Shown piece after piece: positions 1 through 8,251 of a DNA stretch of 14,900 nt (positions within the stretch are counted from its first letter, which is position 1; every line of letters starts with the position of its first letter). Both the position numbers and the translations under genes were made by a program. The stretch is taken from assembly GCA_043744255.1 (NCBI GenBank), contig JAYTVA010000106.1:1-14900 (forward strand). Reading direction: 5' to 3'. Source of the DNA: UKL13-2 sp043744255 (GTDB lineage Bacteria > Pseudomonadota > Gammaproteobacteria > Burkholderiales > Usitatibacteraceae). The notes under the pieces are model-generated. The model had not been told where the DNA came from. It saw only the letters and a list, made by a program, of their open reading frames with translations, and searched no databases.

Positions 1-7
1 TTCTCTC

Positions 8-25
8 GGAAGGTCTCGACCTTCC
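8..25. other. Perfect 8-bp inverted repeat (hairpin) downstream of the synthetase gene
   Basis: GGAAGGTC at 8-15 pairs exactly with GACCTTCC at 18-25, leaving a minimal loop (more realistically a 7-bp stem with a four-base loop). It lies about 75 bases beyond the stop codon of the minus-strand synthetase, so it could act as a transcription end or mRNA-stabilising hairpin. No T-run follows on either strand, so it is not a canonical intrinsic terminator. The rest of 1-101 shows nothing recognisable. Confidence 0.35.
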
Positions 26-101
26 TCGTTCAGTCGAGCGAAAAATCACACGCCCATCGACTCATTCTCGAACGCGCCCCCATGAAATATGCAGGCTAGC
101 C

Positions 102-3100
102 TTAACCCTCTTGCGTCGGGCATCCCGCGTACTGCCGGTTAGGTAACAACCGCTCACGCTTCATCACCACGCTATGCGATGCCACCCGCGCGTTCGCGCC
201 GATGTCAGCCCCATAGAGCAACACCGCACCGCTACCAACCGTCGCGCCGCGACGAATGTGCACATGGTCGATCTTCAGCACGCGATCTTCAAACGTATGT
301 GCCTGAAACAGCGCGCTCACGGTGGCGTCGTCTTCAAAATTCAGCATGTCAGGATCAACGACCTGCGCGAAGCCGCGTCCCAACACCACCCGCTTGCCGA
401 TACGCATGCCCACTAGCCGCAGGTAAGCATTCAAAAATAGTGTGCCCTCCAGCGCCGATAATCCCGCGCGGGTATAGATGCCCCACGCCACGTAGAGAAA
501 ATCCCAGCGGCTACACCAGCACGACCAGAGCGCGTGTTGCCCCGGTTGCACGCGACCGAGCAGGCACCATTTCATCGTGAGGATGAGTAAAGCAAAAAAT
601 AATATCGGCAGTAAATTCAGCAGCGGTACAACCACGAACAGCAACATCGACGTGCTGAATCTAGATTGTGCAGCGAGTACCGCTTCCAGCCACAGCACGA
701 CCGCGATTGTAGGAACAATCGGTAACGCGATCCGCCCCGCTTCCCACATGACGCGATTCCAGTAGCGAAGTCGCGAAGGCTCGTGCGTGAGGCTGCGATC
801 AAGTGCGACGACCTCGCGGCGCGGCAACGCAAACGGTGGGTGGCCGAACCAGCCGCTACCCGCACTCACCGCGCGATCATCGGCGACTGTACTCACGCCT
901 AGCAAAAAATCATTCGGCAAATCTTGACCCGCCGGAATCACGACGTGGTTGCCGAGAAAAGTATTGGTGCCCAAGCGAACGTTCGCCAGTGTTACTGTGC
1001 CATTTCGCACCCGCGCGCCACCGAGGTAAATACCGTCGGCAAGAAAACATGCGGGACCGATTTCAACTAACTCCGGCGCGACATCAATGATGGTGCTGAT
1101 CTCGCAGCCCGCACCCACGCGCATCCCCGCCGCGCGCAACCACACTGGCCAGAAAAGCGTGCCGCTCAACCAATCGCCCGCCGATTCCAGCAACTCGCTC
1201 TTCAACAACACGCGCACGTAAGCCGGGCTCCAACAACCAATCACGCCCGGCTTGACGCGTCCCACGGCATGCATCAACGCGACTTCGGTGATGAGCGTGA
1301 TTGGCACCGCCAGCACAGCCATGAGCGCCACCGAAAAAAGCATCGTGGCGTTGAGGCCGTCTGCCGTCAGCCATGTCATCGCCTGTTCCGCGCTGATGCC
1401 GAGCGCGAGCGCTGCGCCGATCACCAGTAGTTCGAGTGGCAAGGCGAGTGCCGCGAGCACCGCGCCGCGCGCGAGCAATAACAAAATGCTGAACCGCAAC
1501 GGTGAGGCTGCGCGCGCGTCCTCGCCAAGCGCCGCGCCCATCGGCGCTTCACCGACCATTGTGGCTGGAACACCGCTCCAGCATTGGTTGTCGCCCGCAT
1601 GCGTACCCGTCGCCACCGACGAAAGCGCCGTGACATGCGCGTGCGCACCAAGGCTGGTGCCCGCATCCATACCCGCACGCGTATCAAGCGAACTTCTCGC
1701 GCCCAGCTTGATCACACCGACCATAATCTCACCGTGATCGAAGTCCACCAACCGCAGCGCGACTTCGCGACCCACTGCCACATCGTCACCGATTTCTAGC
1801 AAATCCCAACCACCTTGCGTGAGCATCACCCCGCGTTGTATGTGAACCCGCGCGCCAATCCGCGCACCGAGGCCGCGCAAAATGTATTGCAAGAAAATCG
1901 TGCCATCCAATGCGCGCCACGGCACCAACATCGCCGTCGATTGCACGATCCAGTTGCGCAGAAAAAATGATCCCCACACCGGCGCGCGTGTTGGTACGTA
2001 GCGACCAATCAGCGCGCGCTTCGCAGCGATCAGTAGTAGCGCGGCCGCAGCGGTGTACGCGACCATGCCGACGATAAAAATGAGCGGACTCAGTAGCAAC
2101 AGCGGCAGTGCGCCGAGATGGTCATACAACATCGGCAGCAGTACGAACGTGAGCAGGTACGAGAGCGACGAAACGAGGATCAAGCCGAGCAACAGCCACA
2201 GGCCTTGCAGACACGTGACCAACACCGGTCGGCCGGGGATGCGTGCAATTTGCTCAACCCGTGCGGACGTCGGTGCCGTCCGCCCGTGTACGTTGGTGGC
2301 CAGCGCCGCCGCGCTGCGTGACGCATACAGATCACGCACCGTGATGGATTCGGTCGCGGGGTCATCGCGCAGTTTGGAAATCACCATCGCGGCACTCAGT
2401 GAATCACCCATCAGTTCCGCAAAAAAATCATCGTGTACCGAGATTGCGCCGCGACCGGTCAACACCGATTGAAACGCCGCGAGGATCGCGCCTTCCACCG
2501 GGTTGCGAGCGGATAAGATGCTGCGCGCTTCATCGGCAGGTTCAGCAGTCAACACGGGTAAATGCTTGCGGTCACATTTGCCACCGACGGTGGTGGGCAA
2601 TGCAGCGATCAGGCCAAAGCGCTGCGGCACCATGTACACCGGCAGTGTGCGTTGCAGCTCGGCTTTCAGCGCCGCGAATGCCGGCGGTGACTCAACCGAC
2701 GTTGGCACGACAAATGCGACCAACATCTGCTGCACACCATCGCCTTGCACATGACACGCGGCCTCACGCACGCCCGCGCAATCGGCGAGCCGCGCCTCGA
2801 TGGCTTCCAGTTCAATGCGGTAGCCGCGCAGTTTTACTTGTGCATCAATCCGCCCGTGATAGTGCAAATTGCCATCCTCATCGCGATGCACCAAATCGCC
2901 AGTACGATAGATGCGGCCATGCAAAGCGTGGTGCGGAAATTTTTGCGCGGTCAGATCAGCGAGATGACGATAACCACGCGCGAGCGCGATGCCCGATAGG
3001 CACAGCTCGCCCTGCGTGCCATCGGCAACATCGTTCAATTCTGCATCCACCACATGCGCATGGATGCCCGGCACCGGACGGCCAATGGTGATCGCACTAT

Positions 3101-4073
3101 TCGCGGTGATGTCAGTGCGCACGCTGGTCACCGTGCATTCGGTCGGCCCATAGCCATTCACCAGCCGCCGCCCGCGACTCCAACGATCAGCGAGATCGCG
3201 CGGCAGCGCCTCGCCACCGACATACAAAATGCGCAAATTAGGTAGCGCCGTTTCAGGATCGTCACAACCCGTGGTGCGCAACAGCGTTGGTGGTGGGCAC
3301 AGCACGCTAATGCGCTCGCGATGCAGCCAAGGCACGAGGTCCGGGCCCAATCGCGCTGTCTCATCACTCATCACCACCACCGCCGCACCCGCCGACCACG
3401 CCAGCCACGTTTCTTCCAGCGCCGAATCGTAGGAAGGCGACGAGCCCTGCGCGACACGATCATCCGGCGTCAACGCGAATTCGTGCATGTCAGACGCCAT
3501 CAGATTGACGATGCTGCGATGCTCAATCATCACGCCCTTGGGACGCCCGGTGGTGCCCGAGGTGTAGATGAGATAGGCAAGACTCTCCGACGTGAGCCAC
3601 GCTGGCGCGGCGGGTTGCATGCTGACCGGCGGCACCGCCGCCGCAACGATAATGCGCGCGGGGTCGAAGCCAACCGCGCGCGCACGAACTTCGCCCGCAG
3701 CGTCGGTTAACAATGCGACGGCGTTCGCATCATCGAGGATTTGTTTAAGTTGTTCGTCAGGAAATGCGGGGTCAATGGCCGTGTACGCCGCGCCCGCACC
3801 GAGCGCCGCCAACTGCGCGACATAAAGATGTTCCGAGGTGCGCGGCAGCAAAATGGCGACCACGGATTCTTCGTGAACAAATTTCGCCAACGCGCACGAC
3901 AGCGCATGCGCCCGCGCGCGCAAGGTGGCGTAGCTGAACTGCCGCCGCTCGGAGTGTTCAGACGGCGGCACATCGAGCGCGATGTGATCTGGCCAGCGAT
4001 CCGCGCTGTGTTGGAAGAAGGTATGCAGCAGGGCAAGGGCGAGCATCTGGGGATGTGTCCGCATTAGCGGCAT
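102..4073 (-). CDS. Pls/PosA-family non-ribosomal peptide synthetase (epsilon-poly-lysine synthetase-like)
   Basis: The protein (1323 aa) is a membrane-bound single-module synthetase. Residues about 15-510 form an amino-acid adenylation domain: A3 loop YTSGTTGRPKG at 170-180, NGYGPTE at 306-312, YRTGDL at 389-394, the LRGYRIE motif near 415-421, and the A10 lysine K499 in GGKCDRK. A carrier domain follows (about 525-595), with the phosphopantetheine serine S558 in LMGDSL. There is no condensation or thioesterase domain. The C-terminal 700 residues carry six likely membrane helices (about 617-648, 652-685, 862-893, 906-936, 1113-1135, 1141-1172) and three related soluble segments, each opening with a GT(I/L)F...LR..G.R(I/V)G motif at 724, 971 and 1210. 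Family knowledge: Streptomyces Pls has this same order and almost the same length, and makes epsilon-poly-L-lysine by repeated amide formation. The product here is inferred to be a homopolymer or short isopeptide of a probably basic amino acid. The start is uncertain (M1, M4 or M10) because no clear ribosome site is visible. Confidence 0.9.
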   Translation of the reverse strand: MPLMRTHPQMLALALLHTFFQHSADRWPDHIALDVPPSEHSERRQFSYATLRARAHALSCALAKFVHEESVVAILLPRTSEHLYVAQLAALGAGAAYTAIDPAFPDEQLKQILDDANAVALLTDAAGEVRARAVGFDPARIIVAAAVPPVSMQPAAPAWLTSESLAYLIYTSGTTGRPKGVMIEHRSIVNLMASDMHEFALTPDDRVAQGSSPSYDSALEETWLAWSAGAAVVVMSDETARLGPDLVPWLHRERISVLCPPPTLLRTTGCDDPETALPNLRILYVGGEALPRDLADRWSRGRRLVNGYGPTECTVTSVRTDITANSAITIGRPVPGIHAHVVDAELNDVADGTQGELCLSGIALARGYRHLADLTAQKFPHHALHGRIYRTGDLVHRDEDGNLHYHGRIDAQVKLRGYRIELEAIEARLADCAGVREAACHVQGDGVQQMLVAFVVPTSVESPPAFAALKAELQRTLPVYMVPQRFGLIAALPTTVGGKCDRKHLPVLTAEPADEARSILSARNPVEGAILAAFQSVLTGRGAISVHDDFFAELMGDSLSAAMVISKLRDDPATESITVRDLYASRSAAALATNVHGRTAPTSARVEQIARIPGRPVLVTCLQGLWLLLGLILVSSLSYLLTFVLLPMLYDHLGALPLLLLSPLIFIVGMVAYTAAAALLLIAAKRALIGRYVPTRAPVWGSFFLRNWIVQSTAMLVPWRALDGTIFLQYILRGLGARIGARVHIQRGVMLTQGGWDLLEIGDDVAVGREVALRLVDFDHGEIMVGVIKLGARSSLDTRAGMDAGTSLGAHAHVTALSSVATGTHAGDNQCWSGVPATMVGEAPMGAALGEDARAASPLRFSILLLLARGAVLAALALPLELLVIGAALALGISAEQAMTWLTADGLNATMLFSVALMAVLAVPITLITEVALMHAVGRVKPGVIGCWSPAYVRVLLKSELLESAGDWLSGTLFWPVWLRAAGMRVGAGCEISTIIDVAPELVEIGPACFLADGIYLGGARVRNGTVTLANVRLGTNTFLGNHVVIPAGQDLPNDFLLGVSTVADDRAVSAGSGWFGHPPFALPRREVVALDRSLTHEPSRLRYWNRVMWEAGRIALPIVPTIAVVLWLEAVLAAQSRFSTSMLLFVVVPLLNLLPILFFALLILTMKWCLLGRVQPGQHALWSCWCSRWDFLYVAWGIYTRAGLSALEGTLFLNAYLRLVGMRIGKRVVLGRGFAQVVDPDMLNFEDDATVSALFQAHTFEDRVLKIDHVHIRRGATVGSGAVLLYGADIGANARVASHSVVMKRERLLPNRQYAGCPTQEG

Positions 4074-4249
4074 GATTGGTGAAAGGCGCGCAAAAATTTC
4101 TTTCTATGGGCAGACTGCGCGCAGATTAACCGAAAAGTAGCCGACGGTTGGTGTCGCGTACGTTTGGAGTTTTTTCCAACGGATTTAGCCTACACCAAAT
4201 CGAGGATTGGTCTATATTCAGCCAGGCATCAACGACGCGAAAGGGTGGT

Positions 4250-4867
4250 ATGAAAATTTTTGGGATTGTCGTGGCCGCAATTGTGGCGTTAATAGCTGCA
4301 CTGGCGATTTTTATGTACGTGTCGGTTACACAGTTTCCGAAGTGGATGGCGGAATACGGACCCGAGTTGCCCATCGACGCGCGCGCGAAAGCACAAGCAG
4401 CGGAGGCGACGCTCGTGGCGGCGAAGGGCGACTATGATCGCTGGGTGGCACTCAGCGATGCGGTGTACTGGCGATCTACCCAGCCGAACCCAGATGGCGT
4501 GGCGGCTGTAGCGAGCGAATTGCTCGGCATAGCAGAGCGTTACAAAAACGATTGGAACTACGGCAACGCGATTCACAAAGCGAATTCAGCGTTGGGCCGC
4601 CTCGCGTTGCGCGGCGGCGACAAAGAATCGGCGAGAAAATATTTGCTCGCTTCTGCGCGTTCGAAAGGCTCGCCACAAATGAATTCCTTCGGGCCGAACA
4701 TGGGCTTTGCCAAGGAGATGATCGAGGCGGGTGAGCGCGAAACGGTGCTTGAATACTTCGCGCTGTGCCGACAGTTTTGGGAAATGGGGCAAGGTCAACT
4801 GGATGTATGGACGCGCATGATCGGCGATGGCAAGGCGCCAGTATTCGGTGCAAACCTACTTTATTGA
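4250..4867 (+). CDS. Membrane-anchored TPR-like protein of unknown function
   Basis: This 205-aa protein starts with a strong hydrophobic helix (about residues 3-25, MKIFGIVVAAIVALIAAL...), an uncleaved anchor or signal peptide, so the rest is probably periplasmic. The body is helical and alanine-rich, with a TPR-like pattern near 95-135 (GNAIHKANSALGRLALRGGDKESARKYL, split over two helices), then a conserved-looking NSFGPNMGFAKEM stretch and the C-terminal GANLLY. I recall similar conserved hypothetical proteins with this SFGPNM...GANL ending, but no assigned function. The start at 4250 is preferred over an in-frame ATG at 4148: AAGGG lies just before it and the membrane helix begins directly after. 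A possible -10 box, TATATT, lies at 4213-4218, with no convincing -35. The gene is divergent from the synthetase across about 176 bases. A shared role is possible but only by position. Confidence 0.75.
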   Translation: MKIFGIVVAAIVALIAALAIFMYVSVTQFPKWMAEYGPELPIDARAKAQAAEATLVAAKGDYDRWVALSDAVYWRSTQPNPDGVAAVASELLGIAERYKNDWNYGNAIHKANSALGRLALRGGDKESARKYLLASARSKGSPQMNSFGPNMGFAKEMIEAGERETVLEYFALCRQFWEMGQGQLDVWTRMIGDGKAPVFGANLLY

Positions 4868-4874
4868 CGCGCCG

Positions 4875-5191
4875 TTACCGCAGTTGCGCCGGATCGTAAT
4901 AAAACTGCACGCGAAAAATCTTGTCGTCGCGCCAACGTTGCAACGCCAGTTCATCGAGCATTCGGATCTTGCCTACTGGATCGGTGATGTCAAATATCCA
5001 GTGAATCGCGCGCCTCCTTGCGCGGTCACAGTTGCATGCGTGGTGCGAATACCTTGCACACGCGTCAGCGAGGCGCGCTCGTGAGCGACCAGCGCCTCGC
5101 GGCCAGCGCGACGCGGCGATACCTTCGCTTGCATCGTCACGTCGGGTGTGTAGAAGTCATCGATGGCCTTCACGTAATCACCCGCTTTCAC
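4875..5191 (-). pseudogene. SnoaL/NTF2-like domain gene broken by a frameshift
   Basis: Two reading frames join to give one small cone-fold protein. The upstream frame (5191-4973) reads KAGDYVKAIDDFYTPDVTMQ... and ends with RTTHATVTAQGGA before running into unrelated residues and a stop. The downstream frame (to the TAA at 4875-4877) reads AIHWIFDITDPVGKIRMLDE, then LALQRW...FYYDPAQLR, a typical C-terminus of SnoaL-like/NTF2-like proteins. The join is at the CGCGCG tract around 5007-5014: removing one CG, or adding one base, restores GGAIHW. The family is about 110-130 aa; the joined product fits. The N-terminus is also odd. The only start is GTG at 5191; the frame upstream (ANAFIAL...) looks family-like but has no ATG before a TGA near 5240. 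It lies downstream of the methionine synthase in the same direction. Either a real pseudogene or a sequencing error. Confidence 0.75.
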
Positions 5192-5327
5192 AAGTGCGAT
5201 GAAGGCATTCGCTGGCCGGCTGTCGGCGTAGGGATGGAATCAGAGTGGTGGTATCGCAGCGCGCGCAACGCAGTTGCTGATCCGCAATTGGCGCGAACGC
5301 CATCCCGCCAGCCGCACCTGCATTTTT

Positions 5328-6353
5328 CTACCCGTGCTTCTTCCGCGCAATCTCCGCCCCCGCACACAGCGCGCGCAATTTCGCCAGCGCGATATCGCGG
5401 CGCATCGGTGCCATGCCGCAGTTGGTGCACGGAAACAGTTTGTCTTTCGCCACATATTTGAGCGCGGTCTCGATGGTGGCGGCAACTTGCTCGGGCGTTT
5501 CCACCACGTCGCTCGCAACATCAATCACGCCGACCATCAGCTCTTTGCCTTCGAGCAATTTCATCAAATGCGGTGGCACATGCGAGTTCGCGCACTCAAG
5601 CGAGATACGCTTAATGCGGCTCTTAGCGAGTGCCGGGAAAATTGCTTCGTACTGATTCCATTCGCCGCCTAGTGAATCTTTCCAAACTTGATTCGCCTCA
5701 ATCCCGTAGCCGTAGCAAATATGCACGGCAGTGGTACAGGTCAAGCCTTCAATCGCGCGATGCAGCGCGTTGATCCCCCACACCTCAACGTCCTTCATGT
5801 AAACGTTGAATGCGGGCTCATCGAATTGAATCACATCGACGCCATCGGCCTCAAGAGCGCGCGCTTCCTGATTCAATAATTCGGCAAGTGCCATCGCCAG
5901 TTTTTCTTTGCTGCCGTAGAAGCGATCCGCCACCGTATCGACAATTGTCATCGGGCCGGGCAGGGTAAATTTTAGGGTGCGCTTGGTGTGTGCCCGTGCG
6001 AGCCGCGCCTCGGTGGCGTGTGCGCGACCTTTCAATTTCAGCGGGCCGACGACCACCGGCACCATCGCTTCGTAACGGTTATCGCGAATGCCCATTTTCA
6101 CTTTGTGTTCGAAGTCGATGCCCTCCACAAACTCCAAAAAGCCATGCACAAAATGTTGCCGCGATTGCTCGCCATCGCCGACGATTTCGATACCCGCGTC
6201 TTCTTGTTCCTTCAACCAAATCAGCGTCGCATCGCGCTTGGCCGCGTCGAGCTCTACCCCCGCGAGTTTCCATGGGGCCCACAATTTATCCGGCTCCGCG
6301 AGCCATGAGGGTTTGGGCAAACTACCGGCGATGGTGGGGCTGAATAGTGACAT
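5328..6353 (-). CDS. MesD-type core methionine synthase (cobalamin-independent, MetE C-terminal-like)
   Basis: This 341-aa protein is related to the catalytic half of MetE, which transfers a methyl group to homocysteine at a zinc site. Likely zinc ligands are H211 and C213 in AVHICYGYG, E253 in SLECANSH and C309 or C312 in PCTNCGM. AGSLPKPSWLA (9-19) and FDEPAFNV (177-184) are also conserved in the group. It lacks the N-terminal MetE domain. Family knowledge: such stand-alone proteins near 340 aa with AGSLPKPSW match MesD, a folate-independent methionine synthase of aerobic bacteria that works with MesX (DUF1852). No mesX is in the window. The start at 6353 is set by AAGGAGG at 6360-6366, six bases upstream. 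A longer frame to 6488 exists but has no family-like sequence. MesD is my recall of the family, not a search result; a general MetE-like methyltransferase is the fallback. Confidence 0.85.
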   Translation of the reverse strand: MSLFSPTIAGSLPKPSWLAEPDKLWAPWKLAGVELDAAKRDATLIWLKEQEDAGIEIVGDGEQSRQHFVHGFLEFVEGIDFEHKVKMGIRDNRYEAMVPVVVGPLKLKGRAHATEARLARAHTKRTLKFTLPGPMTIVDTVADRFYGSKEKLAMALAELLNQEARALEADGVDVIQFDEPAFNVYMKDVEVWGINALHRAIEGLTCTTAVHICYGYGIEANQVWKDSLGGEWNQYEAIFPALAKSRIKRISLECANSHVPPHLMKLLEGKELMVGVIDVASDVVETPEQVAATIETALKYVAKDKLFPCTNCGMAPMRRDIALAKLRALCAGAEIARKKHG

Positions 6354-6359
6354 GGTGAT

Positions 6360-6366
6360 CCTCCTT
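6360..6366 (-). promoter_or_regulatory. Strong ribosome binding site of the methionine synthase
   Basis: On the minus strand AAGGAGG precedes the ATG at 6353 by six bases. It decides the start against the longer upstream in-frame options at 6377 and 6488. The remaining divergent spacer to 6578 shows no recognisable feature beyond being the shared upstream region of two genes. Confidence 0.8.
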
Positions 6367-6578
6367 GATGAGCGCATATTGTACGAGCGTTGCTCGCGCG
6401 CCGTGTGCTGGTCGTGTTGATTCGGGGCAAGGATTGGCGAGTGGGAATCTAGGTGTCGGTAGCGTAAGCGTGGTTCGCAGTAGGCCACCGTTCACCGTGA
6501 GATTGACACCGCGAAGGGCAAGTGTTCGAATGAAGGCATGCATCACGCTGCCGAAGCGGCTCGCCGCCGCGCTAACCC

Positions 6579-8210
6579 ATGAGCACTGAGCGCCAGCGGC
6601 TGACTCTCGCCCTCCTGCTCTCCGTGCTGTTTCACACGCTGCTATTGAGCTTGACGCTCAGCGGCCAACCGCTTGAGTTTCTGGCGTTGGATTTTCTTCG
6701 TCGTGAGCAACCCGTTGCGGTGCCGGATTTGCGCGCTGTGCTTTTGCCCGCGCAGGCCACGACCACGGAGCCAGTGAGTACGCCGGCGGCGGAGGTGCCG
6801 CCGTCCGCTTCGATCAAGCGTGCGGTGGTCGAAGCAGCGGTGCCGATGCCATCCGCGCTACCACCTGCGTCGCCACCCGTGATGTCTGAGCCGCAAGTTA
6901 AGCAGACGCCAGAAGTCGTCGTCACGAGCGCCGTCGCTGAAGTGATTCCAGCCGCTGAGATTAAGGTGCAGGCGGTACCAGCGCCGGAGGTTGCTGTTGA
7001 TGTGATTGCTGTGAAACCACTTGCCCGCGCCGAGTCCCCCACAGAAGCATTACCGACGATGGCCGCCGCGCCAGTCGTGATCCCCGTGCCGGAATTGCTC
7101 GCCGTCACGCGCGCTGACGATCCGACGTTCGCGGTGCCGGTGTCATCGTTGGTGCCGACGCCGGTCGTCGCGGTTGCGGTAAATCCGCCGAGTCCTGCCA
7201 AGGAGACGCCTGCACCGCAAGCCACCGCCAACGGGGCGCAGAAGCGCGAGGAGCAACAGCGATTGGCCGATCAGTTGGCGGTGGCAGACGCCACGCAACG
7301 CGAAGCCGCCCGGCAAACCGCAGCGCGCGTTGAGGCGTTGCGGGTAGATGCGGAACGCAAAGAGGTTGCACGACGGGAAACCGAACGACTAGAAACCGCA
7401 AGCGCGGCCGCCGCTGAAGTGGAGGCCAAGCGCCAAGAAGCCGCGCGACTCGCGGACGCACAACAAGCCGTGCAACGAGACACAGAACGAGAAGCACGGC
7501 GTGGAGCACAGCTAGAAGCACAGCACCGCGAAGGCGCACGGCTGGATGCGCAACGGCAGGAGGCGGCGAGGTTGGCAGAGGCACGAATTGAAGGGCAGCG
7601 CGAAGGGCAACGTGAAACGCAACGTCTGGAAGCGGCACGCATGGAAGGTGCGAGGCGCGAGACCGAGCGCCGAGACGCCGCACGACAAGTGGCAGCACAG
7701 CAAGAAGCCGCACGCGTCCTCGCCGAAAAAGAAGAAGACGCCAGACGCGATGCCCGCCGTCAGGCAATGGGGCGACAACTCAATGAAGAGGTCGCGCGCC
7801 GCGACGCCGTCGCAAATGCGGCAGGGTCGGACGGGTTATTGCCACTCTCGTTGAGCACTGCGCGTCGCGGCCGACTGTGGGGGCGCAGCGACCCCAATGC
7901 CGAACTCGTTCTGTACGCGGAAGCATGGGCGCGCAAGATTCAATTCAATACGCCAGTTGAAACGATCCGTGAAGTCGCGCAACGGCCGCACACCAGCGCC
8001 ATGGTCACGGTCGCGATGCGCAGCAATGGTAGCGTCGAGTCCATTACCTTCGTACTCTCCAGTGGCGTCGTGGAAGTCGATGAAGCGATCCGCCGCATCG
8101 TGCAAAGCCATGAGTATTACCGAGCGTTCCCGCCGGTACTCGCGCGAGATTTCGACGTGATTGAGCTGCGGCGGACTTGGCACTTTGATGCCGCGATCCG
8201 GATCGACTGA
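6579..8210 (+). CDS. TonB/TolA-like energy transducer with long coiled coil
   Basis: The 543-aa protein has the three-part plan of TonB and TolA. Residues about 8-28 form one membrane helix carrying SVLFH (S15...H19), the SxxxH pattern that TonB and TolA use to contact their ExbB/ExbD or TolQ/TolR motors. Residues about 40-215 are rich in Pro, Val and Ala, as expected for a periplasm-spanning linker. About 218-405 is a continuous Ala/Glu/Arg/Gln-rich segment (EAAR, AQRQEAARLAEAR), a long charged helix or coiled coil as in TolA. The last hundred residues (about 440-543) resemble a TonB C-terminal domain: SAMVTVAMRSNGSVESITF, then VDEAIRRIVQS and a final RTWHF strand. It probably spans the periplasm and transmits inner-membrane energy to an outer-membrane partner. 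No exbB, exbD, tolQ or receptor gene is near. No clear ribosome site precedes the ATG. Confidence 0.85.
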   Translation: MSTERQRLTLALLLSVLFHTLLLSLTLSGQPLEFLALDFLRREQPVAVPDLRAVLLPAQATTTEPVSTPAAEVPPSASIKRAVVEAAVPMPSALPPASPPVMSEPQVKQTPEVVVTSAVAEVIPAAEIKVQAVPAPEVAVDVIAVKPLARAESPTEALPTMAAAPVVIPVPELLAVTRADDPTFAVPVSSLVPTPVVAVAVNPPSPAKETPAPQATANGAQKREEQQRLADQLAVADATQREAARQTAARVEALRVDAERKEVARRETERLETASAAAAEVEAKRQEAARLADAQQAVQRDTEREARRGAQLEAQHREGARLDAQRQEAARLAEARIEGQREGQRETQRLEAARMEGARRETERRDAARQVAAQQEAARVLAEKEEDARRDARRQAMGRQLNEEVARRDAVANAAGSDGLLPLSLSTARRGRLWGRSDPNAELVLYAEAWARKIQFNTPVETIREVAQRPHTSAMVTVAMRSNGSVESITFVLSSGVVEVDEAIRRIVQSHEYYRAFPPVLARDFDVIELRRTWHFDAAIRID

Positions 8211-8251
8211 TTGGACCGTGTCAGCCTTCGGTCGATTCGGGACGTGCCGTT

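Noticed and set aside
2399..3091. A 230-codon open frame on the plus strand inside the synthetase gene
   Set aside because: It is antisense to conserved adenylation and carrier sequence; its translation is rich in Arg, His and Pro with no family resemblance, as expected of a GC-rich shadow frame.
7105..7767. A 220-codon open frame on the minus strand within the coiled-coil gene, and a Gly/Thr/Ala-rich one at 6632-7231
   Set aside because: Both are by-products of the low-complexity codons of the TonB-like gene; the translations are repetitive and resemble no protein.
7250..7790. Repetitive GAAGC(G/A)GCACG-like units suggesting a tandem DNA repeat
   Set aside because: Units vary in length and sequence; the pattern is explained by Glu-Ala-Ala-Arg coding in a long helix, not by exact tandem duplication.
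8211..8251. Possible bidirectional terminator between the convergent TonB-like and cytochrome genes
   Set aside because: Only a 5-bp GACCG/CGGTC pairing is visible, with no T-run on either strand.
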